Below are positions 7,885 to 17,585 of a stretch of 64,000 nucleotides of DNA, one piece after another; the stretch's first letter is position 1, and every line of letters begins with the position of its first letter. The stretch is from positions 1 to 64,000 of the forward strand of contig CANJTS010000008.1 of the NCBI GenBank assembly GCA_947477655.1. Direction: 5' to 3'. The translations under genes and the position numbers were made by a program. The DNA comes from CAILUG01 sp903844415 (GTDB lineage Bacteria > Pseudomonadota > Gammaproteobacteria > Pseudomonadales > Pseudohongiellaceae). The notes beneath the pieces are model-generated. The model was given only the letters and a program-made list of their open reading frames with translations, had not been told where the DNA came from and did no database searches.

Positions 7885-9684
7885 GTGAGTGATCTCAGTC
7901 ATATCCGCAATTTTTCAATCATCGCCCATATAGATCATGGCAAATCCACGCTTGCTGACCGCTTTATTCAGTTGTGTGGTGGCCTAACCGCGCGCGAGAT
8001 GTCCAATCAAGTACTTGACTCCATGGACATTGAGAAAGAACGCGGCATCACCATCAAAGCACGCTCGGTCACCCTAGAATACAAGGCCCTGAACGGCCTA
8101 ACCTATCAACTTAATTTTATCGATACCCCAGGTCATGTGGATTTTAGTTACGAAGTCTCACGTTCTCTTGCTGCTTGCGAAGGTGCCCTGTTAATTGTGG
8201 ATGCTGCGCAGGGTGTTGAAGCGCAATCAGTAGCCAATTGTTATACCGCCCTTGAGCAGGGTCTAGAAGTGATACCCATCCTCAACAAAATGGATTTGCC
8301 GCAGGCAGAACCGGAGCGTGTAAAAAAAGAGATTGAAGAGATCATCGGTATCCACGCCAGTGATGCAGTACAGTGCAGTGCGAAAAGTGGAGCAGGGGTA
8401 CCTGATGTTCTTGAAGTTCTAATTCGAGATATTCCGGCACCTGTAGGTGATACCAGCGGCATCTTGCAAGCACTGATCATAGATTCGTGGTTCGACAATT
8501 ATCTTGGCGTAGTTTCTCTGGTTCGGGTGCGACAAGGCACTGTACGCAAAGGGGATAAAATTATTGCCAAATCTACTGGCAGAGTCCATATAGTGGATAA
8601 CGTGGGCATCTTCACTCCAAAACGTCTCATATGTGACGAATTAAAAGCTGGTGAAGTAGGCTTCATTGAAGCCGGAATAAAAGAAATCTTAGGTGCGCCA
8701 GTAGGCGATACCATCACTCATTCCAAAACTGCAGATGTGGCAGCCTTGCCAGGTTTCAAAAAAGTACAGCCCCAGGTATACGCTGGTTTATTCCCAATCT
8801 CCTCTGATGATTACGAAAACTTTCGTGACGCATTGGAAAAACTTAAGCTCAATGATGCATCCTTAGTTTATGAACCAGAAAGTTCAGACGCTTTGGGAAT
8901 TGGTTTCAGGTGTGGTTTTCTGGGTATGTTGCATATGGAAATTGTGCAAGAGCGTCTGGAGCGTGAATACAATTTGAATCTAATCACTTCAGCTCCGACC
9001 GTCGTATATGAGGTTGTCACTAGGGGCGGTGAAATACTCCATGTAGAAAGCCCTTCACGTTTGCCCCCCATGGGTAACATAGAAGAAATGCGCGAACCAA
9101 TTGTGCAAGCCAATATTTTGGTGCCGCAGGAATATGTAGGTAATGTGTTATCCCTTTGCATAGACAAGCGTGGCGTACAAAAAGATATGCAGTTTATCGG
9201 CAACCAGGTTTCTATCCGTTACGAGTTGCCCATGAATGAAGTGGTCCTCGATTTTTTTGATAGGCTTAAATCAGTTAGCAGAGGTTATGCTTCACTGGAC
9301 TATCATTTCATTAGGTTTCAAGCAGCCAATTTGGTAAGGATGGATGTATTGATCAATAGTGAACCGGTAGATGCCTTGTCACTTATTGTCCATCGTGATC
9401 AAGCACAAACAAAAGGTAGAGTGCTGACTGAAAAAATGCAGGAATTGATCCCTAGGCAACTTTATGACGTGGCAATTCAGGCTGCAATTGGCGGACAAAT
9501 AATTGCTCGCAGTACAGTGAAGGCATTGCGTAAAAATGTAACTGCCAAATGTTACGGTGGCGATGTATCACGCAAGCGTAAATTGTTGGAGAAACAAAAA
9601 GCTGGCAAAAAACGCATGAAACAGGTGGGGTCTGTTGAAGTTCCACAAGAAGCATTTTTGGCGATACTAAAAGTCGACAAATAA
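7885..9684 (+). CDS. lepA: Elongation factor 4 (LepA)
   Basis: This 599-residue translational GTPase acts on the ribosome during initiation or stalled elongation. The G1 motif AHIDHGKST lies at about residues 14-22, with RGITIKA (G2), DTPGHVDF (G3) and NKMDLP (G4). The C-terminus has the LepA-specific domain ending GKKRMKQVGSVEVPQEAF. The start is GTG. It is directly followed by lepB, the operon partner for which it was named. Confidence 0.97.
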   Translation: MSDLSHIRNFSIIAHIDHGKSTLADRFIQLCGGLTAREMSNQVLDSMDIEKERGITIKARSVTLEYKALNGLTYQLNFIDTPGHVDFSYEVSRSLAACEGALLIVDAAQGVEAQSVANCYTALEQGLEVIPILNKMDLPQAEPERVKKEIEEIIGIHASDAVQCSAKSGAGVPDVLEVLIRDIPAPVGDTSGILQALIIDSWFDNYLGVVSLVRVRQGTVRKGDKIIAKSTGRVHIVDNVGIFTPKRLICDELKAGEVGFIEAGIKEILGAPVGDTITHSKTADVAALPGFKKVQPQVYAGLFPISSDDYENFRDALEKLKLNDASLVYEPESSDALGIGFRCGFLGMLHMEIVQERLEREYNLNLITSAPTVVYEVVTRGGEILHVESPSRLPPMGNIEEMREPIVQANILVPQEYVGNVLSLCIDKRGVQKDMQFIGNQVSIRYELPMNEVVLDFFDRLKSVSRGYASLDYHFIRFQAANLVRMDVLINSEPVDALSLIVHRDQAQTKGRVLTEKMQELIPRQLYDVAIQAAIGGQIIARSTVKALRKNVTAKCYGGDVSRKRKLLEKQKAGKKRMKQVGSVEVPQEAFLAILKVDK

Positions 9685-9726
9685 CATATTTCTTTAATCA
9701 CTAAAGTGAAAACCAGGTAGTCAAGT

Positions 9727-10677
9727 ATGAATATAGATTTTTCTCTTGTTTTGGTCGTGTTGTCTGCAATCACAGGTTGTGTGTGGTTGGTAGATTTGGC
9801 TCTGCTCGCCAAACCACGCTGGCAGAAGGTCGAAACTTTTCTTGCTGAAAGAAAAATTAGTACAGCAGATTTCAAAGCCTATATTGAAAGTTTGGGTGAA
9901 GACGGCTTGCAGAACACTGCGAATAAAGATCTTTCAAAAAATAAAGCTGATAATCAAAAAATTGATCCTGTGCGCCAGAAATTACTGACTCAGGCCGTGG
10001 AGATTTACCGAGATCCCTTTCCAGTGGAATACGCCAAGTCGTTTTTCCCCATTCTTTTTGCGGTGTTGATGTTGCGCTCTTTTTTATTCGAACCCTTCCA
10101 AATACCTACAGGATCTATGATTCCTACGCTAAATGTTGGTGATTTTATTGTGGTCAATAAGTTTGCCTACGGATTGCGATTGCCTGTCACTGGCACCAGG
10201 TTTCTGGAGATAGGGGAGCCAAAACGTGGTGATGTCATGGTTTTCATTCCGCCACATGATCCCAATTATTTTATTAAAAGAGTGATAGGCCTGCCTGGTG
10301 ATAAAGTTCGTTATACCGACAATACCGTATACATCAATGATGAGGCATTGCCGCAAGATGGTGGGGTAGTGCTAGATGAACTTGGAGTGAAACTTTCCCA
10401 AGAGAGTGTTGGCGGAATAACTCACTCTATATACACTGCAGCGACCCAGCGATTTAATCGTAATTATGATTGGTTACAACCGGAGGGTATGGTAATTCCT
10501 GAGGGGCAGTATTTCATGATGGGTGATAATCGTGATAACAGCAGTGATAGTCGGTATTGGGGGCCAGCATCTGAAGCTAATATTGTAGGTAGGGCAGTTG
10601 CTGTCTGGATGCATAAAGAACCGGGCTGGCATTTCCCTAGTTTTGGGCAAAACCGATTTATCAAAAATCCGGATTAA
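9727..10677 (+). CDS. lepB: Signal peptidase I
   Basis: LepB cleaves signal peptides of secreted proteins at the outer face of the inner membrane. Two N-terminal transmembrane segments are visible (about residues 5-27 and 97-115). The catalytic Ser130 lies in PTGSMIPT, and the general base Lys184 in FIKRVIGLPGD. The family box GDNRDNSSDSRYWG is intact near residue 260. Length 316 is normal. The gene lies 42 bp after lepA and upstream of a DUF4845 gene and rnc, a conserved arrangement. Confidence 0.97.
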   Translation: MNIDFSLVLVVLSAITGCVWLVDLALLAKPRWQKVETFLAERKISTADFKAYIESLGEDGLQNTANKDLSKNKADNQKIDPVRQKLLTQAVEIYRDPFPVEYAKSFFPILFAVLMLRSFLFEPFQIPTGSMIPTLNVGDFIVVNKFAYGLRLPVTGTRFLEIGEPKRGDVMVFIPPHDPNYFIKRVIGLPGDKVRYTDNTVYINDEALPQDGGVVLDELGVKLSQESVGGITHSIYTAATQRFNRNYDWLQPEGMVIPEGQYFMMGDNRDNSSDSRYWGPASEANIVGRAVAVWMHKEPGWHFPSFGQNRFIKNPD

Positions 10678-10725
10678 TTTTTTTTACAATCAACATACCA
10701 ACTGTAACCACAAGCAGGCAACGTC

Positions 10726-11106
10726 ATGAATAAACCACACATGAACCTTGCAAGACAGCAGCGCGGATCCGTGTATGGTGTTGGATTCATGTTGGCGATG
10801 TTGGGTGTGATTTTGGCAGTGACACTGAAACTAGCTCCTGTCTATATGGATCACGGTATTGTTGTTGGTACCATGGAAGATATTTTTGCCAAAAACGATA
10901 TGAAGCTTATGAGCATGACGGATATTCGTGCTGACATGGTGAAAACGTTGAGAGTGAACAGAGTTGAAGGATTTGAAGAAGACAACATCCAAAGGGTTAA
11001 GGAAGGATCGCTAGAGTTCGTGGATGTTAATTATGAGACACGGGTACCACTTTTCTTCAATATTGAAGCAGTTGTAGTTTTCAAAAATCGCTTCAACAAA
11101 TTCTGA
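10726..11106 (+). CDS. DUF4845 membrane-anchored protein
   Basis: This 126-residue protein belongs to the DUF4845 family found between lepB and rnc in many gammaproteobacteria; its function is not known. It has a short basic N-terminus with QQRGSVYGVGFM, one transmembrane helix at about residues 18-38, and an extracytoplasmic domain of about 85 residues. The N-terminus weakly recalls pseudopilin-like proteins, but no prepilin cleavage motif is convincing. Context suggests cotranscription with lepB and rnc. Confidence 0.85.
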   Translation: MNKPHMNLARQQRGSVYGVGFMLAMLGVILAVTLKLAPVYMDHGIVVGTMEDIFAKNDMKLMSMTDIRADMVKTLRVNRVEGFEEDNIQRVKEGSLEFVDVNYETRVPLFFNIEAVVVFKNRFNKF

Positions 11107-11125
11107 ACGGCAGGCACTAAGCAGG

Positions 11126-11803
11126 GTGGAAATACTCTACGCCAAAATTGGGTACACGTTCAAAAATCCTGCGCTGCTGAGCAATGCATTACGTCATCGT
11201 AGTGCTAGCAAAGACAATAACGAGCGTCTGGAATTTCTCGGTGATGCTGTACTCGGATTGGTTGTTTCCGATTTCCTCTTTCAACACAAACCTAAGTCCT
11301 CAGAAGGCGAATTAAGCCGCATTCGTGCCAGCCTTGTCCAACAGTCAACCTTGGTTGCGATTGCTCGTGATCTACAGCTGGGCGATTACTTGGTTCTAGG
11401 TGCCGGTGAATTAAAATCTGGGGGCGGCAACAGGGAATCCATTCTTGCTGATGCCGTGGAAGCTCTGATCTGTGCTATATATCTAGATGCCGGGCTCGAC
11501 GTTTGTACCACCATTGTCATGAGATGGTTGGAATCTCACTTACATGATTTGCCGATATTGCAATCAATGAAAGATCCAAAAACTAGATTGCAGGAATTGT
11601 TGCAGCGTCAGAAAGCAGCCTTGCCCGTTTATGAAATCGATAAGGTGAGCGGTAAAGATCATCTGCAAAACTTTCGCGTGACTTGTACAGTTGACGTGTT
11701 AAATCATGTGGTAACAGGAATTGGTAGCAATCGCAAACATGCCGAACAAAATGCTGCTGCTGCAGCACTCGAACTTTTGGATCAAAGTAACGGTCGCAAA
11801 TAA
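11126..11803 (+). CDS. rnc: Ribonuclease III
   Basis: RNase III cleaves double-stranded RNA in rRNA processing and mRNA turnover. The catalytic signature NERLEFLGDAVLGL is at about residues 33-46, and acidic residues of the second cluster are in DAVEALICAIYLD. A double-stranded RNA-binding domain occupies about residues 150-222 (DPKTRLQELLQ...KHAEQNAAAAALELL). The start is GTG. At 225 residues it is full length. era follows after about 130 bp, as is usual. Confidence 0.97.
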   Translation: MEILYAKIGYTFKNPALLSNALRHRSASKDNNERLEFLGDAVLGLVVSDFLFQHKPKSSEGELSRIRASLVQQSTLVAIARDLQLGDYLVLGAGELKSGGGNRESILADAVEALICAIYLDAGLDVCTTIVMRWLESHLHDLPILQSMKDPKTRLQELLQRQKAALPVYEIDKVSGKDHLQNFRVTCTVDVLNHVVTGIGSNRKHAEQNAAAAALELLDQSNGRK

Positions 11804-11932
11804 AATGATATCTGTAAAGTGGTTTGGCTTATTTAGAACTCGAACTTATTATAGGAGCCGGATCATTGCTAATATCTTTGGTCTTGTAACCTTACCCGCG
11901 CTCTTGTTTCCTGCTGTAAGGAAGTGTAACTG

Positions 11933-12835
11933 ATGACTGATGCCTTCTTGGAAAAACGCTGTGGGACGGTAGCATTGGTGGGTAGGCCAAATGTGGGTAA
12001 GTCCACCTTGCTAAATCATCTGGTTGGACAAAAAGTAAGCATAACCTCGCGTAAACCACAAACCACTCGTCAACGATTGCAAGGCATTAAGACTGTTGGG
12101 CATGCTCAAATTATTTTTGTTGATACTCCTGGTTATCATCTAGGATTTAAAAAAGTACTTAATCGTCAGATGAACAAAACGATTACCAACACAGTGGCGG
12201 ATGTAAGTTTGATTTTGTTCATGGTGGATCGCTTATGGTTCAACGAAGAAGACGAACATCTACTGGAAAATATCGCACGTACAGCAAGCCCGGTATTTTT
12301 GGTAATCAATAAAATTGATGAGTTTGAAAACAAAGAGCTTTTATTACCTTTTATTGACCTCGCCAGAACTAAATATGCTTTCGCTGAGGTAGTGCCTTTG
12401 TCTGCGCTGAAACAACAAAATACTTCAGCTTTAGAATCGACAATTGTCAGGTACTTACCTGTGAACGATTGGATTTATCCGGAAGACCAACTCACCGACC
12501 GTAATTCACGCTATTTGGCGGCGGAATTCGTCCGGGAAAAAATTACCCGCCAGATGGGCGATGAATTACCGTATGAAGTAGCAGTAGAAATTGAAGAGTT
12601 CAAAATGACAGGTGGTATTTACCATATCAGCGCCCTGATTCTGGTTGAACGCGACGGACAGAAAACCATGCTCATTGGTGAAAGTGGCAGTAGACTCAAG
12701 CTTATTGGAACTGAGGCACGCAAAGATATGGAAAGATTATTTGATTGTAAGGTCATGTTGAAGTTATGGGTCAAGGTGAAGAGTGGCTGGTCGGATGATG
12801 AGCGCGCTTTACGTAGCCTGGGATTTGACTGCTAA
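11933..12835 (+). CDS. era: Ribosome-assembly GTPase Era
   Basis: This 300-residue GTPase binds the 3' end of 16S rRNA during 30S maturation. G1 GRPNVGKST is at residues 17-25, G3 DTPG near residue 65 and G4 NKID near residue 126. A C-terminal KH domain (about 205-300) carries GESGSRLKLIGTEARKDME. The rnc-era-recO order is conserved in gammaproteobacteria and implies a shared transcript. Confidence 0.97.
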   Translation: MTDAFLEKRCGTVALVGRPNVGKSTLLNHLVGQKVSITSRKPQTTRQRLQGIKTVGHAQIIFVDTPGYHLGFKKVLNRQMNKTITNTVADVSLILFMVDRLWFNEEDEHLLENIARTASPVFLVINKIDEFENKELLLPFIDLARTKYAFAEVVPLSALKQQNTSALESTIVRYLPVNDWIYPEDQLTDRNSRYLAAEFVREKITRQMGDELPYEVAVEIEEFKMTGGIYHISALILVERDGQKTMLIGESGSRLKLIGTEARKDMERLFDCKVMLKLWVKVKSGWSDDERALRSLGFDC

Positions 12836-12853
12836 CGAGATATCAGAATATCC

Positions 12854-13597
12854 ATGACGACATTAATGGAAAATCAGCCAGCTTGGCTGCTGCATAGTCG
12901 TCCATTCCGTGAGACCAGTTTGTTACTAGATTTTTTTACCCAAGACCATGGCAGAGTCAGCGCCATCGCACGTGGTGCCAGAGATCCTAAATCTAGGTAT
13001 CGACCCTTGCTACAACCCTTTATTCCACTGCAAATATCTCTTGTTGGGCGCAGTGAGTTGCTTAACCTGCGTTCAATTGAAGCCAGTGGCCCAGCACTAC
13101 GTTTGTGTGGTCCACATATGTTCTCTGCACTCTACGTCAACGAATTGATGGTGCGCCTGCTGGCCGGGCATGAGAGTGACAAAACTTTATATGGTCATTA
13201 TGAGGCAGTATTACACGCACTAAGTTCAGGGCTAGAAATTGAACCGGTACTAAGGCGTTTCGAATTGCAATTATTAGAAAATTTAGGTTACGGACTGCAG
13301 TTAACTCATGATGCGCTCAATGGTGAGCTAATGTTGCACGATGCCTGGTATTACTTGCAAACCGATAGTGGATTTGTACGTCAAATGCAGGTTCAGGCGG
13401 TGGATTCAGCAAGCTCCATCGCCAATTTATATTCAGGTCAAGTATTGCTAGACATGAGCAGAGCTGATTTTACAAAAGCCAATACTCTTAAAATTGCCAA
13501 ACGTCTATTACGACTCGTGCTGGAGCATCATCTCGGTGATCGGCCATTAGCTAGTCGTGAGTTATTCAAGAGCCTACTGCAAACAACTTCCACCTGA
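12854..13597 (+). CDS. recO: DNA repair protein RecO
   Basis: RecO works with RecR to load RecA on SSB-coated DNA. The N-terminal OB-fold segment (AWLLHSRPFRETSLLLDFFTQDHGRVSAIARGARDPKSRYR, shown here only as a landmark spanning residues 10-50) is clear, and the C-terminal helical domain ends with the usual SRELFKSLLQ. Length 247 is typical. No zinc-finger cysteines are present, as in other gammaproteobacterial forms. The pdxJ gene that often follows is absent; cysM begins 47 bp downstream. Confidence 0.94.
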   Translation: MTTLMENQPAWLLHSRPFRETSLLLDFFTQDHGRVSAIARGARDPKSRYRPLLQPFIPLQISLVGRSELLNLRSIEASGPALRLCGPHMFSALYVNELMVRLLAGHESDKTLYGHYEAVLHALSSGLEIEPVLRRFELQLLENLGYGLQLTHDALNGELMLHDAWYYLQTDSGFVRQMQVQAVDSASSIANLYSGQVLLDMSRADFTKANTLKIAKRLLRLVLEHHLGDRPLASRELFKSLLQTTST

Positions 13598-13644
13598 TGT
13601 ACAGGCAAGTTAGAATTCAGAATTTACACATCTCGGATGATTAG

Positions 13645-14535
13645 ATGTATTTTCCTACTATTGAAGATACCGTTGGCGCTACGCCCTTGGTACGCTTGCA
13701 GCGTCTCCCCGGCATCAATTCCAATACTATTCTCGTTAAACTGGAGGGTAATAATCCTGCTGGCTCTGTAAAAGATCGTCCTGCTTTAAGCATGATAAGC
13801 AAAGCTGAGGCCCGGGGCGAAATTAAACCTGGTGATACTCTTATTGAGGCAACCAGCGGAAACACAGGTATAGCGCTTGCGATGGTTGCAGCCATCAAAG
13901 GTTATAAGATGATTCTTATAATGCCAGCAAATGCCTCGCAGGAACGTAAAGATTCCTTGACGGCCTATGGTGCACACTTGGTCGAAGTGAGTGAATCTGA
14001 TGGGATGGAAGGAGCTCGCGATCTCGCAGCCAGAATGGAACATGAAGGCAAAGGCAAGGTGCTTGATCAGTTTTCCAACCCAGATAATTATGCCGCGCAT
14101 TATGAACACACTGGGCCAGAAATCTGGCGGGATACCCACGGAACGGTGACTCATTTTGTAAGTTCGATGGGCACTACAGGCACCATTATGGGCGTTTCCC
14201 GGTTTTTGAAGGAAAAAAATCCAGCTATTGAAATTATCGGTCTTCAACCTAAGGAAGGTGCGAAAATTCCCGGTATTAGGCGCTGGCCAGAGGCGTATTT
14301 ACCGAAAATCTTTGACAGAAAAAGAGTCGATCGTATTATCGATATTTCACAGGTCGACGCAGAGCGTACGATGCAAGCCCTGGCACGTGTAGAAGGGATT
14401 TGCTGTGGGGTATCTGCTGGGGGGGCGGTTTATGCCGCCTTGCAATTATCTCTTACTGTTGAAAATGCCGTGATTGTGGCGATCATTTGTGACCGAGGTG
14501 ATCGTTATCTTTCCACTGGCCTATTCAGTAACTGA
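13645..14535 (+). CDS. cysM: Cysteine synthase B
   Basis: This 296-residue fold-type II PLP enzyme makes cysteine from O-acetylserine with sulfide or thiosulfate. The PLP lysine is Lys43 in NPAGSVKDRPA. The phosphate and substrate loop EATSGNTGIALAM and the C-terminal GVSAGGAVYAAL segment are present. Retention of RRWPEAYLP marks the CysM rather than CysK subfamily. The stop codon abuts the GTG start of rlmD, so the two are translationally linked. Confidence 0.95.
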   Translation: MYFPTIEDTVGATPLVRLQRLPGINSNTILVKLEGNNPAGSVKDRPALSMISKAEARGEIKPGDTLIEATSGNTGIALAMVAAIKGYKMILIMPANASQERKDSLTAYGAHLVEVSESDGMEGARDLAARMEHEGKGKVLDQFSNPDNYAAHYEHTGPEIWRDTHGTVTHFVSSMGTTGTIMGVSRFLKEKNPAIEIIGLQPKEGAKIPGIRRWPEAYLPKIFDRKRVDRIIDISQVDAERTMQALARVEGICCGVSAGGAVYAALQLSLTVENAVIVAIICDRGDRYLSTGLFSN

Positions 14536-15921
14536 GTGTCACAAGGTATGCGCCGTAATAACCGAAAATCCTCCTTGCCCAAGCAATCCCAGCATTTGCA
14601 TGTCCACAAACTCAGCCATGAGGGCCGCGGTATTGCCCATCATGACGGCAAGGTTGTTTTTGTCGATGGGGCATTGCCTGGCGAAGAGGTAAAGGCACAT
14701 TTTATTGTTAACAAAGGCAGTTATGCCGAAGCCATCACTGATGAGGTAATCACCCCGGCTGCGGAGCGAGTGTCACCAGCATGTCCGTTTTTTTCTACAT
14801 GTGGTGGTTGTAGCTTGCAACATTATGCAAGCACTGCCCAATTGTTATTCAAGGAAACAGTACTCCATGAGCGACTGCAGCATGTGGTCGGCACAACTGC
14901 TGCTGCGTGTTATGAAAAACTACCTGCCATCGCCAGCTCGGTGTACGGGTACCGCCGGAAGGCGCGTTTGGCGGCAAGATTTGTTGCCAAAAAAGGCAAA
15001 ATATTGCTCGGGTTTCGGGAACGGCATAGCTCTTTTATTACTGACATGGACAGTTGCGTAATACTAGATCCGGAGGTTAATTTACTGCTCCCTGCATTGG
15101 CTGCTCTTATAGGTGGGTTGAGTGCATATCAGCATATTCCACAAATTGAAGTCGCAGTGGGCGAGCCAGGCGCAGGTAAATCCACATGTGCGCTGATATT
15201 TCGTCATTTGCAACAGCTCACTGAAGCCGATATAGATGCCCTAATTGCTTTCAGTCAGCATCATCTTGTAGATGTGTATTTGCAGCCTCAGGGACATGAT
15301 TCAGTGCATAAACTTCACCCGCAAAACACGGAAGACAGGCTTTATTATTATTTGCCCGAGTTTAAATTGGACTTTGCCTTTCACCCATTGGACTTTACCC
15401 AGGTTAATGCTGACGTTAACAAACTGATGATTGCGAAAGCGATTAGCTTGCTGGAGTTGAAAGCGACTGATCGGGTGTTGGACTTGTTCTGTGGTCTGGG
15501 TAACTTTACTTTGCCTATGGCAACAATCGCCGCTCATGTTGTTGGCGTAGAAGGTTCAGTTGCTATGGTGGAAAGAGGCGAAGAAAATGCCCGCCGCAAC
15601 AATATTTCTAATGCAAAGTTTCTCTGTGCTGATTTGACTTTGCCTCCTTCACAACATGTTTGGTTGCAACCAGGTTTTGATAAGGTGTTGCTCGATCCAC
15701 CACGTTCGGGTGCACAGGAGGTTTTGCCAGCCGTAGTGGCTGCACGACCACAGCGGATTGTGTATGTCTCATGTAATACTGCCACACTTGCTCGAGATAC
15801 TGCATTGCTGGCATTACAGGGTTATCAGCTACAGGCAGCTGGTGCAATGGATATGTTTCCTCATACCAGCCATGTCGAAGCTATGGCATTGTTTACTCCC
15901 GATCCAAAGTTAGGGAACTGA
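14536..15921 (+). CDS. rlmD: 23S rRNA (uracil-1939-C5)-methyltransferase RlmD
   Basis: RlmD makes m5U1939 in 23S rRNA using SAM. A TRAM-like N-terminal domain precedes the 4Fe-4S ligand set (C-x5-CGGC and a later Cys near residue 174). The methyltransferase core shows DLFCGLGNFTLPMA, then DPPRSGAQEVL, and the catalytic Cys413 in YVSCNTATLARD. At 461 residues it is full length. The GTG start immediately follows the cysM stop. In many relatives relA lies between this gene and mazG; here mazG begins 3 bp after the stop. Confidence 0.96.
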   Translation: MSQGMRRNNRKSSLPKQSQHLHVHKLSHEGRGIAHHDGKVVFVDGALPGEEVKAHFIVNKGSYAEAITDEVITPAAERVSPACPFFSTCGGCSLQHYASTAQLLFKETVLHERLQHVVGTTAAACYEKLPAIASSVYGYRRKARLAARFVAKKGKILLGFRERHSSFITDMDSCVILDPEVNLLLPALAALIGGLSAYQHIPQIEVAVGEPGAGKSTCALIFRHLQQLTEADIDALIAFSQHHLVDVYLQPQGHDSVHKLHPQNTEDRLYYYLPEFKLDFAFHPLDFTQVNADVNKLMIAKAISLLELKATDRVLDLFCGLGNFTLPMATIAAHVVGVEGSVAMVERGEENARRNNISNAKFLCADLTLPPSQHVWLQPGFDKVLLDPPRSGAQEVLPAVVAARPQRIVYVSCNTATLARDTALLALQGYQLQAAGAMDMFPHTSHVEAMALFTPDPKLGN

Positions 15922-15924
15922 AAA

Positions 15925-16764
15925 ATGGCCATTAATAATCCGTCAGGGAATGCCATGCAGACCCTGCTTCAACTTATGTCGATGCTGCGTGACCCTCAGC
16001 ATGGTTGTCCCTGGGATCTAAAGCAATCCTTCGCAAGTACCGCTCCACATACATTAGAAGAAGTATACGAAGTAGTAGACGCAATCGAAACGAATGACAT
16101 CCAACAACTTAAAGAAGAGTTGGGTGATCTACTGTTCCAAGTGGTTTTTTACGCTCAATTAGGCAAAGAACAGCAAGTTTTTGATTTTGAAACCATTGCC
16201 GAAACTATTACAACAAAACTGCTGCAGCGCCATCCACATGTATTCCCATCTGCGACATTGGAAAGTTTTGGCCAGGGGAGTGATATAAGCTCGGAGCAGG
16301 TCGTTAATAATTGGGAACAGATAAAAACTCAAGAACGCGAACAAAAAAAGGCAGCACAATTGGTTAGTGTTCTCGATGATGTTCCTGCTGCTCTCCCGTC
16401 AATGTTGCGTGCCACTAAATTGCAGAAGCGAGTTTCAAATGTTGGTTTTGACTGGCAGTCAGTCCAACCAGTGTATGCCAAAGTAAAGGAGGAGCTAAGT
16501 GAACTGGAGGTAGCTATGGAGACTGGTAACAATCTTCATGTGGAGGAAGAATTTGGAGATCTACTCTTTAGTATGATTAATCTCTCCAGGCATCTGCACT
16601 TAGATTCGGAAGCTAGTTTGCGAAAAGCTAATCGCAAGTTTGAAGCTCGTTTCCGTTCGGTAGAGCGTATGGTTGTGGAGACCGAGCGTGCCATAACTGA
16701 TTTAAGTGCGGCAGAAATGGATATGTACTGGGAGCGAGCAAAAAATATTGAAAGTAAGAAATAA
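15925..16764 (+). CDS. mazG: Nucleoside triphosphate pyrophosphohydrolase MazG
   Basis: MazG hydrolyses NTPs and dNTPs to monophosphates and limits (p)ppGpp in E. coli. Two MazG repeats are visible. The first (about residues 10-120) has DPQHGCPWDLKQ, EEVYEVVDAI and EELGDLLFQVVFYAQ, the acidic residues that bind magnesium. The second (about 150-255) has KVKEELSELEVAM and EEFGDLLFSMINL. Length 279 is normal. Starting 3 bp after rlmD with no relA between them is unusual for this locus. Confidence 0.95.
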   Translation: MAINNPSGNAMQTLLQLMSMLRDPQHGCPWDLKQSFASTAPHTLEEVYEVVDAIETNDIQQLKEELGDLLFQVVFYAQLGKEQQVFDFETIAETITTKLLQRHPHVFPSATLESFGQGSDISSEQVVNNWEQIKTQEREQKKAAQLVSVLDDVPAALPSMLRATKLQKRVSNVGFDWQSVQPVYAKVKEELSELEVAMETGNNLHVEEEFGDLLFSMINLSRHLHLDSEASLRKANRKFEARFRSVERMVVETERAITDLSAAEMDMYWERAKNIESKK

Positions 16765-16890
16765 TCTATAATTTTCGACATTAAATAGAAATAACCTAAT
16801 TTTTAGATATGTAAACTGCCTAGAATTCTTCTAACCAGGAACTTGAGCGTCCTGATGCAAACGTGTAATGTGCAAAAAATAAATACAACA

Positions 16891-16916
16891 ACAGCCAAAA
16901 GCCATCGACTGGCTGT
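16891..16916 (+). promoter_or_regulatory. Hairpin in the adk leader
   Basis: ACAGCCA (16891-16897) pairs perfectly with TGGCTGT (16910-16916) around a 12-nt loop, 21 bp before the adk start. No T-run follows, so it is not an intrinsic terminator. Any regulatory role is a guess. Confidence 0.3.
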
Positions 16917-16937
16917 ATTGGCTAACGGAGATACTGC

Positions 16938-17585
16938 ATGCGAATAATATTGTTGGGAGCGCCGGGGGCGGGCAAAGGTACTCAAGCGGAGTATCTGCGT
17001 GAAAAATATTCTATCCCCCAAATTTCTACCGGTGACATGTTGCGCGCAGCAGTACAGCTAGGCAGTGAATTGGGTAGACAGGTAAAGTCAGTAATGCAAA
17101 GTGGTGGTCTTGTTTCCGACAGTATCATCATTGCACTCATTAAGGATCGGATCACCCAAGGTGATTGTGAGAACGGTTTTTTGTTCGATGGGTTCCCTCG
17201 AACCATACCTCAGGCAGAAGCGCTGGTTGATGCGGGTGTCGACCTAGATGTGGTGCTAGAAATTGTTGTGCCTGATGATGAAATTGTGAGAAGACTTGGC
17301 GGTAGAAGAGTGCATCAACAATCTGGTCGTATTTATCATATTGACAATAAACCGCCAAAAACTGCAGGAAAAGACGATATAACAGGTGATGCACTTATAC
17401 AGCGCGATGATGATCAAGAGTCCACTGTACGTAACAGATTGAATGTCTACCACACCCAAACCAAACCTCTTGTCGACTTCTATCAACGACTCTCTGCAAG
17501 CAATCAGCAACTAAAATTTTTGTCCGTGAGTGGCGTTGGAGATATCGCAGAAATAAAAAATGCTTTGGGATTTGCTTTGGAGTGA
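16938..17585 (+). CDS. adk: Adenylate kinase
   Basis: Adk interconverts ATP + AMP and 2 ADP. The P-loop GAPGAGKGT is at residues 7-15, and the AMP-binding segment is STGDMLRA. FLFDGFPRT follows at about residues 80-88. The long LID (GRRVHQQSGRIYHIDNKPP, about residues 123-160) lacks zinc cysteines, as in other Gram-negative forms. At 215 residues it is standard. In Pseudomonas tsaB follows directly; here an AT-rich island of about 1.9 kb separates them. Confidence 0.98.
   Translation: MRIILLGAPGAGKGTQAEYLREKYSIPQISTGDMLRAAVQLGSELGRQVKSVMQSGGLVSDSIIIALIKDRITQGDCENGFLFDGFPRTIPQAEALVDAGVDLDVVLEIVVPDDEIVRRLGGRRVHQQSGRIYHIDNKPPKTAGKDDITGDALIQRDDDQESTVRNRLNVYHTQTKPLVDFYQRLSASNQQLKFLSVSGVGDIAEIKNALGFALE

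Noticed and set aside
11721..11933. 70-codon plus frame between rnc and era
   Set aside because: It overlaps rnc and has no family features or ribosome binding site; it is probably a chance frame.
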